Below are positions 23,093 through 32,051 of a stretch of 64,000 bases of DNA, one piece after another. This DNA is from Nonomuraea fuscirosea. Lineage in GTDB: Bacteria > Actinomycetota > Actinomycetes > Streptosporangiales > Streptosporangiaceae. The notes below the pieces were generated by a model, which saw only the letters and a list, made by a program, of their open reading frames with translations, was not told the origin of the DNA and searched no databases. Position numbers and translations under genes: made by a program. Position 1 is the first letter of the stretch. The number at the start of each line of letters is the position of its first letter. Where the stretch lies: the NCBI RefSeq assembly GCF_003001935.1, contig NZ_PVNG01000032.1, positions 60,809 through 124,808 of the forward strand, in the 5' to 3' direction.

Positions 23093-24691
23093 ATGACGAT
23101 CTCCCGCCCTGAGTCCGGTCCGCTGGCCGGGTCGTTCACGGAGTTGTCAGGGGATGAGCTGGAGCTGGTGCTGGAGGACGGTGAGGGGTGGTGGGGCGGC
23201 GCCGCCGAGGACGGGCTGTCGATGCCGTTCGGGACGGGGTCGTTCGCCCGTGATCTCGGCTCGCCCCGGGGGCACGGGTCGCGCGACGCCGCGCCGTCCA
23301 ATCAGAGCGGGCCGGTGCTGGTGTCGACGCGTGGGCGGGTGGTCTGGTCGGAGCGGCCCTTCGCGTTCGCGTTCGAGGACGGCCTGCTGCGGTTGTCGGG
23401 GCGGGACGTCCTGGTCGGCCGGGGTGGTGGGTCGTTGCGGGAGGCGTTCCTGGCGGCCTCGCGCCGGTTCATTCCGCCGTCCGGGCGTGCTCCCGCGCGG
23501 GAGTTGTTCTCCGGGCCGCAGTACAACACGTGGATCGAGCATCCGTACACGCCCACGCAGGAGACGGTCCTGCGGTTCGCCCGTGACCTGCTGGAGAGCG
23601 GGATGCCGCCGGGCGTGGTGCTGATCGACGACTCGTGGGCGTGCGACTACGGCACCTGGCGGTTCGACCGGGCCCGTTTCCCCGATCCGGCGGCGATGAT
23701 CGAGCAGTTGCACGCGTGGGGCTGCCGGGTGATGTTGTGGGTGGTCCCGTTCGTCAGCCCCGACTCCGCCGCCTTCCGCGAGGCGGAAGGGCGCGGCCTG
23801 CTCATCAGGGACCGGACCGGCGAGACCGCGATCCGCCGCTGGTGGAACGGGTTCAGCGCCACCCTCGACCTCACCGACCCGGCCGCCGTCCGATGGATGA
23901 CGGACCAGCTCGACGCCCTCGTCGAGGAGACCGGTGTGGACGGGTTCAAGTTCGACGCCGGCGACGTCCGCGACTACCGGGCCGACGACCTCACCGCCGC
24001 CCCCGCCGAGCCGGTCGATCTGTGCGAGGCGTGGGCGCGGGTGGGGCTGCGGTATCCGTTCAACGAGTTCCGCGCCTGCTGGCGGATGGGCGGGCAGCCG
24101 CTCGGGCAGCGGCTGCAGGACAAGCCGGCCCTGTGGGGCCCGGCCGGGATCGAGTCGCTCGTTCCTGAGATGCTGGCCCAGGGCATGATCGGCTATCCGT
24201 TCGTCTGCCCGGACATGATCGGCGGCGGCGAGATCGGTTCCGTCGGCGGGCAGAGCGCGGTCGACCAGGAGTTCTTCGTCCGGTACGCCCAGATCGCCGC
24301 GCTCAGCCCGATGATGCAGTTCTCGGTCCTGCCCGTCCGCGTCCTGGACGACGAGCACCTCGCCGCGGTACGTGACGCGCTCGCCGTCCGGGAGTCCGTG
24401 CTGCCGCTCATCCTCGGGCTCGTGGACGAGGCCGCGAAGACCGGCGAGCCGATCGTGCGCCCGATGGCGTACCACGCGAGCGGGCTGGACGACGTGACCG
24501 ACCAGTTCTTCCTCGGCCCCGACCTCGTCGTGGCACCCGTGACGGCGCAGGGCGCCACCGAGCGGATCGTCGCCCTGCCGCCGGGGCGCTGGCGCGGCGA
24601 CGACGGCGCCGTGGTCGAGGGGCCGGCCCGGGTCACGGTGCCGTGTGATCTGTCCCGAATCCCCCGGTTCGAACGCCTGGCCGAGGGGTGA
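23093..24691 (+). CDS. GH31-family glycoside hydrolase (MYORG/alpha-galactosidase-like)
   Basis: A 532-residue retaining glycosidase. The predicted nucleophile is Asp288 in DGFKFDAGD, and the acid/base candidate is Asp374 in CPDMIGGGE. These motifs resemble the MYORG-type GH31 branch (alpha-galactosidase activity in characterised members) more than classic alpha-glucosidases. The N-terminal beta domain is reduced and no signal peptide is visible, so a cytoplasmic oligosaccharide or glycoside substrate is likely. The ATG at 23093 has AAGAGG upstream. The gene is divergent from an ArsR/MFS operon across a strong operator, and its last 59 bp overlap the end of the convergent hydrolase gene. Confidence 0.88.
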   Translation: MTISRPESGPLAGSFTELSGDELELVLEDGEGWWGGAAEDGLSMPFGTGSFARDLGSPRGHGSRDAAPSNQSGPVLVSTRGRVVWSERPFAFAFEDGLLRLSGRDVLVGRGGGSLREAFLAASRRFIPPSGRAPARELFSGPQYNTWIEHPYTPTQETVLRFARDLLESGMPPGVVLIDDSWACDYGTWRFDRARFPDPAAMIEQLHAWGCRVMLWVVPFVSPDSAAFREAEGRGLLIRDRTGETAIRRWWNGFSATLDLTDPAAVRWMTDQLDALVEETGVDGFKFDAGDVRDYRADDLTAAPAEPVDLCEAWARVGLRYPFNEFRACWRMGGQPLGQRLQDKPALWGPAGIESLVPEMLAQGMIGYPFVCPDMIGGGEIGSVGGQSAVDQEFFVRYAQIAALSPMMQFSVLPVRVLDDEHLAAVRDALAVRESVLPLILGLVDEAAKTGEPIVRPMAYHASGLDDVTDQFFLGPDLVVAPVTAQGATERIVALPPGRWRGDDGAVVEGPARVTVPCDLSRIPRFERLAEG

Positions 24692-25589
24692 AGTCCCGGA
24701 TGAGGCCGATCACGGTGTCGGCGGTGTGGTCGAGGTGGCTGCGGCCGTCGGGCAGCAGGGCCGCCGGGCTGATGTAACTGCGCCGTCCGAGGTGGGTGGC
24801 CGGGTCGAGCCGGTGCACGGTGATCTTGCCCGCGCGGACGGCCGCGTGCCAGCCGCTGCGGCGGAACAGCCGCCAGCGCTGGGGGAAGATCCAGGTGCAG
24901 ACCCGTTCGATCCAGTCGCCGTCGCTGGTGAGCCGGTGCAGGTGGCGGGCGTGGGTGAGGTCGTTGGCGCCGTTGTGGAAGCCGCCGAGGGTGATCAGCA
25001 GGAGCGGGGGACGCAGCCGCGCGTGCAGTTCCTCGACCGCGCCCGTGGCGACCTGCGCGCCGCCGCTGTAGCTGAGCAGCACCACGGGGACGCCGCTGCC
25101 GGACCGGTAACCCGCCAGGCGCAGCTGGTCGGCGATCTGGCCGCCGACGGCGCGGTTGTACAGCGGGCGGTAGCGGTGGTCGGCCGCGACGAAGATCTGC
25201 ATGACGTTGTGCAGGAACAGCAGCAGCCCGGCGCGGCGGCGCAGCCACGCCCACAGGGGGCGGTCGGCGAGCGGGGCGGCCAGCGGCGAGTACGGCTGCA
25301 CCTGGCCCAGCACCCGCAGCTCCGGCGCTCCGGCGATCAGGGCCTTGACCAGCTGGCCGCCGTCGCGCGTGTCGTGGAAGCGGCGTTTGCCGATGCCGTC
25401 CAGGTAGACGAGGTAGGCGTCCGGCGGCCGGTCGGGGTCCGCGCCTCTGGCGTGGGGCATGCCGTACGGGAGCTCGCAGGCGGGTCTCCGCCAGCCGGCG
25501 GTGTACGCCATCACCTCGTGCCGGGCCAGCAGGGCCTCGGCGAGCAGCACCGCGCCGAACACCAGGACGAGGAACGGGAACTCGATCAT
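24633..25589 (-). CDS. membrane-anchored alpha/beta hydrolase-like protein
   Basis: A 318-residue protein with an N-terminal hydrophobic anchor (FPFLVLVFGAVLLAEALLA). A soluble domain follows with YLDGIGKRRF, a nucleophile-elbow-like VVLLSYSGGAQVATGAVEEL (Ser in S-x-S-G-G) and a late His (SHLDHTADTVIG). This fits an alpha/beta hydrolase, but the family is not one I can name. A strong GGGAGGTG precedes the ATG at 25589. It is the last gene of a coupled four-gene operon, overlapping the previous stop by ATGA. Its 3' end overlaps the convergent GH31 gene. Confidence 0.75.
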   Translation of the reverse strand: MIEFPFLVLVFGAVLLAEALLARHEVMAYTAGWRRPACELPYGMPHARGADPDRPPDAYLVYLDGIGKRRFHDTRDGGQLVKALIAGAPELRVLGQVQPYSPLAAPLADRPLWAWLRRRAGLLLFLHNVMQIFVAADHRYRPLYNRAVGGQIADQLRLAGYRSGSGVPVVLLSYSGGAQVATGAVEELHARLRPPLLLITLGGFHNGANDLTHARHLHRLTSDGDWIERVCTWIFPQRWRLFRRSGWHAAVRAGKITVHRLDPATHLGRRSYISPAALLPDGRSHLDHTADTVIGLIRDFTPRPGVRTGGFGTDHTAP

Positions 25590-26065
25590 GCGGGCACCTC
25601 CCTGCTGATCCACGCCACGAGGCGCCTGACCGCTTCGACGGCGAGGCCGAGCCCCACTCCCGCGACGGCCACGCAACCGGCGGCGGTCCACCAGCCCAGG
25701 TCCGTCAGGGCCGCGAGCGGGGCGACCAGGCTGGCCCCGACGGCGGCGAAGAGCAGCAGGTGCAGCAGGGGGCCGAGCAGCGGGAACGCGAGGACGGCGG
25801 CGAGCAGGAGCGGGGCGGCCAGCGCCGGGGTCCAGGTCAGTGTGGTGGTGGCCGGCGGGGGTGCGGGCTGCGTCAGGCCGGCCAGGGCCGAGGCGGTCAG
25901 GGGCCAGAGCGCGAACACGGAGCCCTCCACGACGGCCCCGGTCAACAGCAGCAGGACCGCGCCGGGCCTCGACGTGCCGGTCCGGCGGGCCAGCAGGGGC
26001 AGCAGGCGGCCGGCGGCCTCCGACAGCCCGGCGAGCAGCAGCAGGACGGCGACGGCGGGTGACAT
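25586..26065 (-). CDS. small polytopic membrane protein
   Basis: A 159-residue hydrophobic protein with four or five predicted transmembrane segments and no recognised domain. It begins only 3 bp after the glycosyltransferase stop and overlaps the next gene by 4 bp (ATGA). It belongs to the patatin/GT1/hydrolase operon and could be a scaffold or transporter for the product. No conserved polar motif stands out in the membrane segments. Confidence 0.75.
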   Translation of the reverse strand: MSPAVAVLLLLAGLSEAAGRLLPLLARRTGTSRPGAVLLLLTGAVVEGSVFALWPLTASALAGLTQPAPPPATTTLTWTPALAAPLLLAAVLAFPLLGPLLHLLLFAAVGASLVAPLAALTDLGWWTAAGCVAVAGVGLGLAVEAVRRLVAWISREVPA

Positions 26066-26068
26066 CGC

Positions 26069-27283
26069 TCAGCGCTCCCGCCGCGCGCCCACCGGAACCG
26101 GTCCGGCGGCCGGCCGCAGATGGCGCTCGATCTCGTCGGCGGCACGCAGGTAGCCGCCGGCCTCGTGCTGGGCCACCCGCAGGGCGGCCGCGGCCTCGCG
26201 GAAGCGGGGTTCGCCGAGCAGGCGGCGTGCCACGGCCTGCACGGCGCCGGCGGTGGCCTCCCCGGTACGGATCGACAGGCCGGCCCCCAGCTCGACCACC
26301 CGCCGGGCCACGAGCGGCTGGTCGGCCCCCTGCGGGACCAGCAGCATCGGCACCCCGGCGTACATGGCCTCGTTCACGCTGTTCATCCCGCCGTGCGTGA
26401 CGAACAGCGCGGCGCGCTCCAGCACCTCCGGTTGCGGGACGAAGCGCCGGGCCAGCACGTTGCCCGGCAGCGGGCCCAGCGCGGCCGGATCGACCGCTCC
26501 GGTGGAGACGACCACGGTGCCGCCCAGCGGTGCCAGCGCCTCGGCGAACGTCCGCAGCAGCCGCGGGCCGGCGTTGAACACCGTGCCCAGGGAGGCGTAC
26601 AAGACGGGAGCCCGCAGGGTGTCGGCCGGGAACGACGGGTCGAGGGGCCGCGCGCCGACGCTCGGGCCGACGAACCGGTACGACGGGTCGAAGCCGTCGG
26701 CGCCGGGCTGGAACGCGCGGGAGGTGAAGACCAGGTTGAGCGGCTCGCGTACGTTCGCCAGGTCGAGCAGCGGCAGCCCGCGCGTCCGATGGCGGCGGTG
26801 CAGCGCCCACCGCGAGCGCAGGAACCCCAGCGCGGCGCCGGGGTTGGCCAGCGCGGAGGCCAGCAGGTCCGCCGAGCCGCGGGTGGGGCTCGGCGTGTTC
26901 CGGTCGAACGCGAACGTGGTGAACAACGCCGCGGCCGGCACCCGGAGCTCGCGGGCGGCGACCGCGCCCCACGGGCAGGCGGAGCCGTGCACGATCAGGT
27001 CGGGCCCGATGCCGCGCAGGTCGGCGAGCACGGCGGGCAGCAGGCCGGCGCAGGCGCGGGCGAGCGCGTCCAGCATCGTGATCGGCAGCGGCGGGTCGGG
27101 CAGCGGCTGGTCGCCCCCGGGATAGAGACGCACGGTCGCGCCGGTGGCCTCGATCTCCTCCGCGAACGCGGGCGAGGTGTGACAGGTGACGCGGTGACCC
27201 CGGCGGACGAGCTCGGCGGCGAGCGGCAGGGTCGGGTTGACGTGGCCGTGCAGGGCGATGTTCAGGAACGCGATGGTGCTCAT
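26069..27283 (-). CDS. GT1-family (MGT-like) glycosyltransferase
   Basis: A 404-residue GT-B glycosyltransferase of family 1 that transfers a sugar from an NDP donor to a lipophilic acceptor. The N-terminal FLNIALHGHVNPTLPLAAELVRRGHRVTCHTS holds the conserved catalytic His. The C-terminal donor-binding motif is FVPQPEVLERAALFVTHGGMNSVNEAMYAGVPMLLVPQGADQPLVARRV. Closest in pattern to macrolide/zeaxanthin/sterol glucosyltransferases. The ATG at 27283 overlaps the patatin stop (ATGA). With a patatin and membrane proteins in the same operon, a lipid or terpenoid acceptor is a reasonable inference. Confidence 0.9.
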   Translation of the reverse strand: MSTIAFLNIALHGHVNPTLPLAAELVRRGHRVTCHTSPAFAEEIEATGATVRLYPGGDQPLPDPPLPITMLDALARACAGLLPAVLADLRGIGPDLIVHGSACPWGAVAARELRVPAAALFTTFAFDRNTPSPTRGSADLLASALANPGAALGFLRSRWALHRRHRTRGLPLLDLANVREPLNLVFTSRAFQPGADGFDPSYRFVGPSVGARPLDPSFPADTLRAPVLYASLGTVFNAGPRLLRTFAEALAPLGGTVVVSTGAVDPAALGPLPGNVLARRFVPQPEVLERAALFVTHGGMNSVNEAMYAGVPMLLVPQGADQPLVARRVVELGAGLSIRTGEATAGAVQAVARRLLGEPRFREAAAALRVAQHEAGGYLRAADEIERHLRPAAGPVPVGARRER

Positions 27284-28230
27284 CGGGCGGCTCCCGAGGC
27301 GGAGGGGGTGGATGTGGTTCCGGCCCGGTAGAGGCCGGGCCCGCTGACGCGCAGCCCGTCGAGGAAGCGGCCCGCCTCGGCGGACGCGGTGCCGATCAGC
27401 CGCTCGGCCTGGCCGAAGTCCCACGGGGCCGGCCAGGTCTCGATGCCGGTCGGCACCACGACGGTGGGGATCCGGCGCGACACCTCGTCGAGGTCGCGCT
27501 CGATCTGATGGCGCAGCAGCAACTGGCCGGCCCTGGCCGCGACGGCGCCGGCCCACCGGGGCGGGACGACGGCGCGCGGCGCCCCGCTCTCCGGCCCGGT
27601 CGACAGCACGACCACGCTGGCCGCCCCCGCCTGGAGCGCCGCCCGTACCGGGACGAAGGCCACCACGCCGCCGTCCACGAGCCGGCGGCCCGCGCGATCG
27701 ACCGGCGGCAGGATGCCCGGGATGGCGGCGCTGGCCAGCAGCGCGGACTCGAGGTCGCCGTGGTCGAGCAGCGCCTGCTCGCCGGTGGCCAGGTCCATGG
27801 CCACCGCGGTGAAGGGCAGCGCCAGTTGCTCGATCCGCGCGGGCAGCCCGGCCCTGGCGATCAGCCGGCGCAGGCCGCGGTCGGTGATCAGGCCGGCGCG
27901 GGTGGGCAGGGAGCCGAGCGGGAACACCTCGCGGCGGCGGACGTGGGTCCACACCCGGGCCAGCCAGGGTGCGGCCTGCCCGGGGTGGGCGGCGGCGATG
28001 GCTCCGTTGAGCGCGCCGACCGAGGTTCCGACGATCAGGTCCGGGACGAAGCCGCGCTGCTCCAGGGCGTACCCGACGCCGACCTGCGCGGCTCCGAGCA
28101 CTCCCCCGCCGCCGACCACGACCGCCACGGGGCGGGGCAGGGCGCGCAGACCCGCCGTCGCCGAGGTCGTCTCCAGGGCGAGCGGGGTCGTGAGCCGGGG
28201 AGGCTGAGCCCGGCGACAGGTGATGGTCAT
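27280..28230 (-). CDS. patatin-like phospholipase
   Basis: A 316-residue patatin-family lipid acyl hydrolase. The oxyanion glycine loop is VVGGGGVLGAAQVGV, the nucleophile elbow is IVGTSVGAL with the catalytic Ser, and the dyad Asp is in RLVDGGVVAFVPV. No signal peptide is evident. GAGAGGCGGACC precedes the ATG at 28230. It is the first gene of the coupled operon with GT1, membrane protein and hydrolase genes. About 140 bp upstream lies a GTATCA-CA-TGATAC inverted repeat. Confidence 0.9.
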   Translation of the reverse strand: MTITCRRAQPPRLTTPLALETTSATAGLRALPRPVAVVVGGGGVLGAAQVGVGYALEQRGFVPDLIVGTSVGALNGAIAAAHPGQAAPWLARVWTHVRRREVFPLGSLPTRAGLITDRGLRRLIARAGLPARIEQLALPFTAVAMDLATGEQALLDHGDLESALLASAAIPGILPPVDRAGRRLVDGGVVAFVPVRAALQAGAASVVVLSTGPESGAPRAVVPPRWAGAVAARAGQLLLRHQIERDLDEVSRRIPTVVVPTGIETWPAPWDFGQAERLIGTASAEAGRFLDGLRVSGPGLYRAGTTSTPSASGAAR

Positions 28231-28369
28231 GGTCCGCCTCTCTCACCGCGGCGCCCGACGAGCGCCGGATCGGGTCCGTTCCTCGGCCTGGACCGGGCGG
28301 CCGCGAGAGATCCGTGCCGCCGCCGGCCGTGGTGATCGAGTCCGGTCCCGCCGGCGGCTTCTCCCGTTA

Positions 28370-28383
28370 GTATCACATGATAC
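28370..28383. promoter_or_regulatory. inverted repeat upstream of the patatin operon
   Basis: GTATCA and TGATAC are separated by CA, giving a 14-bp operator-like palindrome in the only AT-rich part of the 247-bp gap between the patatin operon and the serine hydrolase gene. It is a plausible repressor site; no regulator gene is adjacent. Confidence 0.45.
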
Positions 28384-28476
28384 CGTCGCGTTCGTAACTA
28401 ATCGGAGAGTGTGACTCGTCACTCGCGGAGGCCGGACGGAAGAGGCCGGCCGGCCGGGAGCCGGATCCTGGGCCGG

Positions 28477-30318
28477 TCAGGGCCAGCCGTACACCTTCTT
28501 GACCGCGGCGGCGATCTCGGTGACCAGGCTCGTGCTGCTGCCGTTGGCCAGGATGGCGAAGCCGGCGCCGAGCCGCGGGTAGCCGGTGAACAGGGACTTG
28601 AAGCCGTAGTTGGAGCCGTCGTGGTTGTAGGAGAAGCGGTCGGTGCCCGCGCCGGCGATGAACAGGCCGCGGCCCATGCCGGGCTGGGGCCCCTGGCTGA
28701 GCAGCGTACGGACCGAGGTCCTGCTGAGCGGGCCGGTGATGTCGCCGGAGGCGGTGTAGGCCCGGTTGAGCCAGGACACCATGCGGCACAGGTCGAGCAC
28801 GTTGGTGTAGAGGCCGGCGGCGGCCGACTCCGGATAGCGGTTGCGCCTGCCGGGGATCACCGTGCCGGTGGTGGTGTGGCCGGCGGCCAGTTCGAAGGCG
28901 GGGGCGAGCGCGTACGAGCTGGTGGTCATGCCGAGCGGGGCCAGCACCTCCTGCTGCATGTACTGGGCCAGCGTCATGCCGCTCTGCTGCTCCACCATCC
29001 GCTGCAGCAGCACGAAACCGGCGCCCGAGTAGTGGTATTCGGCGCCCGGCGCGGTGCTCAGCTCGATCTTCTGCGTGTTGCCCGCGCCGTTCATGACCTG
29101 CAGCAGTGTGGGAACGGTCGCGTCGGGGCCGTACCCGGGGAAGCCGCCGCCGCCCGCGTCGAAGCCGGTGCAGGCGCCGGCCGGGGTGGTGGAGCCGCGC
29201 CCGATCACGCCGGCCCGGTGGGTCAGCAGCCGGTCTATCGTGGGCGCCGCCGTGGAGGTGACGCAGGAGCGGCGGGGCAGGGTCCAGCCGAGGTAGGGGC
29301 GGACGTCGGCGCCGAGCGCGATCTTGCGCGTCTGGAGCAGCCGCAGGACGCCGATCGCGGTGACGGCCTTGCTGATCGACGCGGCCTGGAACGCGCTCTC
29401 GGGATGAGCCGCGCCCGAGCCGCCCGCCTCCAGCCGGCCGTAGCCGGTCGACCAGGCGATCTTGTTGCCGGTGACCACCGCGATGGCCACCCCCGGCGTC
29501 TTGTACGCGCTCATCCGCTGCCAGATCGTCGACCCGCCGACCGCGTTCTCGACCTGGCGCGCCTTGTCGGCGGGCAGCGCGGGCACCTTGCCACGTGAGG
29601 CCAGCGCCCACCCGCCGGACGGGGCGAAGGCCACGTTGTGCACCTGCCAGCCACCGTCGGCGAGGGTGTTCATCCGGTCGAAGCACGCGTCGGGGACGCC
29701 TCGGGCGTGGAACTCGTCCTGCGCCACGACCGTCCAGCCACCGGCGCGGGGGAAGGCGACGCGGGTGATGCGGCGGCCGCCCTGGGTGAGGTTGCGCATC
29801 ATCTGGTAACACTCGTCGTCCACGCCCTTGGCGTGATAGCCGGCGGAGGCGGTCACCACCCAGCGGTCGCCGCCGGCCGGCGGGAAGGCGACGTCCACGA
29901 CCTGCTGGCCGGCCTCATAGAAGGCGTCGATGCGCTGCTCGCACGCCGCGGTGACACCGCGCGCGGTCACGCCACGGTCGGTGGTGATCACCCAGCGGTC
30001 GCCGCCCTCGGGCGGGAAGGCCACACAGTGGATCCTCCGGCCGGCGGCGGCGAGCGCGCCGAGCTCGGTGAAGCAGGCGTCGGGGATGCCGCGGGCGAAG
30101 TAGCGGCCGTCCTGGGTGACCACGACCCAGCCGCCCGAGGGGGTGAAGGCGAGCGCGGTGACACCGTACGGGGCCAGTTCGCCCAGCTTGGCGTGTGCCT
30201 CGGCGGGAATGCCGGCGTCGTAATAGGGGAAGCTCGCGGCCTGGGCGGGGGTGACGTGTCCGGTCGCGGCGCCGAGGCCGGCGGCGCCCGCGAGGGCCAG
30301 GAAACGTCTGCGGTGCAT
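28477..30318 (-). CDS. Tat-exported serine hydrolase with N-terminal repeat domain
   Basis: A 613-residue protein with a Tat signal (MHRRRFLALAGAAGLGAATG). Residues about 30-245 hold five degenerate repeats of roughly 42-45 residues, each with VAFPP.GGDRW.V followed by ARGVPDAC-like text, suggestive of a beta-propeller-like or binding module. Residues about 255-613 form a class-C beta-lactamase/D,D-peptidase fold with SISK (Ser314, Lys317), a tyrosine motif near YHYSGAGF and NHDGSNYG in place of the KTG box. GAGAAGGAG precedes the ATG. Probably a secreted esterase or peptidase rather than a resistance enzyme. Confidence 0.87.
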   Translation of the reverse strand: MHRRRFLALAGAAGLGAATGHVTPAQAASFPYYDAGIPAEAHAKLGELAPYGVTALAFTPSGGWVVVTQDGRYFARGIPDACFTELGALAAAGRRIHCVAFPPEGGDRWVITTDRGVTARGVTAACEQRIDAFYEAGQQVVDVAFPPAGGDRWVVTASAGYHAKGVDDECYQMMRNLTQGGRRITRVAFPRAGGWTVVAQDEFHARGVPDACFDRMNTLADGGWQVHNVAFAPSGGWALASRGKVPALPADKARQVENAVGGSTIWQRMSAYKTPGVAIAVVTGNKIAWSTGYGRLEAGGSGAAHPESAFQAASISKAVTAIGVLRLLQTRKIALGADVRPYLGWTLPRRSCVTSTAAPTIDRLLTHRAGVIGRGSTTPAGACTGFDAGGGGFPGYGPDATVPTLLQVMNGAGNTQKIELSTAPGAEYHYSGAGFVLLQRMVEQQSGMTLAQYMQQEVLAPLGMTTSSYALAPAFELAAGHTTTGTVIPGRRNRYPESAAAGLYTNVLDLCRMVSWLNRAYTASGDITGPLSRTSVRTLLSQGPQPGMGRGLFIAGAGTDRFSYNHDGSNYGFKSLFTGYPRLGAGFAILANGSSTSLVTEIAAAVKKVYGWP

Positions 30319-30484
30319 GGGGGACTCCTTCTCACGGGGGGGCAGCGATGATCTTAGCCCCGTACCTCCCGGAGCCGAGGCGCAGCGCAGTGTTAGCGGC
30401 GGCTCCGGCGGCCATTCATGTCGCGTTCATGCCCCTATTGGAGGTTTGTCAGCTGTCACCCTTATCTGGAGGAAAGGCAGCACT

Positions 30485-31978
30485 GTGAGGAACAAGAAGG
30501 CCGAGGAGACCGAGCACTCCGGGCTTTCCCGACGCCGCCTGGTCAAGTACGCCGGTGTCGGCGCGACGCTGGCCGCGGCGGCTCCCCTGGTCGGCGGCAC
30601 CCCGGCGCAGGCGGACGACGAGCGTACGTTCGGCAGCGGCGGCGGCGCCGGCCGGAGGTGGCGGGCGGGCGATCACCACGTCCACTCGGAGTACAGCGGC
30701 GAGTTCGACACCAAGACGAGCCCGCCGACCTTCCACAAGGGCGCGGACGCGGTCTACCCCATCGTCACCAACGCGATCATGGCCAAGCATTTCGGCCTGA
30801 CCTGGGCGATGTGCACCGACCACGGCGGCCCGACGCACTCGAAGGTGAACCTGGAGCAGGCCTATCCCGACCTGCTGCGGTCACGGGTGCTGGTGCCGGA
30901 GGTGCTGCAGTTCTGGGGGATGGAGTTCGACGCGCCGGCGCTGGACCACCACACCTTGATGATCCCGCACCACGACGGGGAGGCGCAGCAGCTGTTCGAA
31001 CTGGAGAGCCGCTTCGCCAAGCACGACGCCTTCCCCGCCGACCCGGGGCGCGACACCGAGGCCAAGATGGTGGAGTTCCTCAAGGCCGCCCGTGGCATGG
31101 GCCGCAAGCCGCTGGTGATCGCGCACCACGCGTCCCGGTCGGCGACCGGGCTCGGTGTGTGGGGGCAGGACACTCCGCGCGAGTTCCGCAACGGCAACAA
31201 CGCCGCCCCCGACGTGTACGTGGGCTTCGAGGGCGCCCCCGGCCACCAGGCGGGACCGCTGAACGGCGGCGCCCGCGGCGGGTACGGCAACCACCCCACC
31301 TACGGCGGTTTCGACCAGATGACCGCCCGCGTCGGCGGGCTGTGGGACTCCCTGCTGGGCGAGGGACGGCACTGGTGGATCACCGCCACCTCCGACTCCC
31401 ACGTGCACTGGACCAGGGGCGGCTCCGACTTCTGGCCGGGCGAGTACAGCAAGACGTACGTGGCGGCGCGGCAGGACTACGGCGACATCATGGACGGCCT
31501 GCGGGGCGGCCGGATCTTCGTGACCACCGGCGACCTGATCACCGCCCTCGACGTGACCGCGAGCAACCAGGGCCGCCGGGCCACGGTGAGCGAGACGCTC
31601 GTCGTCAACGGCCGGGGCCGCACCGACGTCGAGGTGGAGATCCGCTTCCGGCCCCTGGACGGGAAGAACGGCAACGGCGACCGTCCCGAGGTGCGGCGGG
31701 TCGACCTGATCACGGGCCAGGTCACCGGCGTGAGCTCGGACCTCGACGCCGCCACCAACCCCACCACGAAGGTCGTGGCCCGCTTCGGTCCCGGCGACTG
31801 GCGCCGCCAGGGCGAGGAGGTCGTCATCCGGCACACCCTGCGCGACGTGGGCCAGGACAGCTACCTGCGGGTGCGCGGCACCAGCACGGACGAGATGGAG
31901 CCGCAGGCCGACGGGAAGGAGAGCCCGTGGGAGGACCTGTGGTTCTACTCCAACCCCGTCTTCATCCGCGTCCGCTGA
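30485..31978 (+). CDS. Tat-exported PHP/CehA-like metallohydrolase
   Basis: A 497-residue protein starting with GTG at 30485 after GGAGGAAAGG. A Tat signal is present (SRRRLVKYAGVGATLAAAAPLVG). The catalytic domain opens with GDHHVHSEYSG and continues with CTDHGGPTH, DHHTLMIPHHDG, VIAHHASR and TSDSHVHW, the His/Asp ligand pattern of PHP-type phosphoesterases such as CehA/McbA. A beta-rich C-terminal domain follows. It is divergent from the Tat-exported serine hydrolase, separated by 166 bp. Likely an extracytoplasmic phosphatase or related hydrolase; the substrate is unknown. Confidence 0.85.
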   Translation: MRNKKAEETEHSGLSRRRLVKYAGVGATLAAAAPLVGGTPAQADDERTFGSGGGAGRRWRAGDHHVHSEYSGEFDTKTSPPTFHKGADAVYPIVTNAIMAKHFGLTWAMCTDHGGPTHSKVNLEQAYPDLLRSRVLVPEVLQFWGMEFDAPALDHHTLMIPHHDGEAQQLFELESRFAKHDAFPADPGRDTEAKMVEFLKAARGMGRKPLVIAHHASRSATGLGVWGQDTPREFRNGNNAAPDVYVGFEGAPGHQAGPLNGGARGGYGNHPTYGGFDQMTARVGGLWDSLLGEGRHWWITATSDSHVHWTRGGSDFWPGEYSKTYVAARQDYGDIMDGLRGGRIFVTTGDLITALDVTASNQGRRATVSETLVVNGRGRTDVEVEIRFRPLDGKNGNGDRPEVRRVDLITGQVTGVSSDLDAATNPTTKVVARFGPGDWRRQGEEVVIRHTLRDVGQDSYLRVRGTSTDEMEPQADGKESPWEDLWFYSNPVFIRVR

Positions 31979-31985
31979 CACCCTG

Positions 31986-32015
31986 ACCGGGGCGGCCCAC
32001 GACGGCCGCCCCGGT
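31986..32015. terminator. bidirectional stem-loop terminator
   Basis: ACCGGGGCGGCC and GGCCGCCCCGGT form a perfect 12-bp stem around a 6-nt loop (CACGAC). It lies between the convergent CehA-like and FtsX-type genes, 7 bp after the former's stop codon, so it could serve both directions. Confidence 0.8.
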
Positions 32016-32051
32016 GCCCGTCCCCATCGCCGGCCGGGCGGAGGGCCCGGC

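Noticed and set aside
24655..24675. tRNA-like T-loop (GGTTCGAAC)
   Set aside because: It lies inside the GH31 coding sequence and no cloverleaf arms flank it.
26000..26500. Fusion of glycosyltransferase and hydrolase reading frames on the minus strand (24633-26972)
   Set aside because: The long frame passes through the GT1 gene out of frame. The real hydrolase starts at 25589 with a strong ribosome binding site and a 4-bp overlap to the preceding gene.
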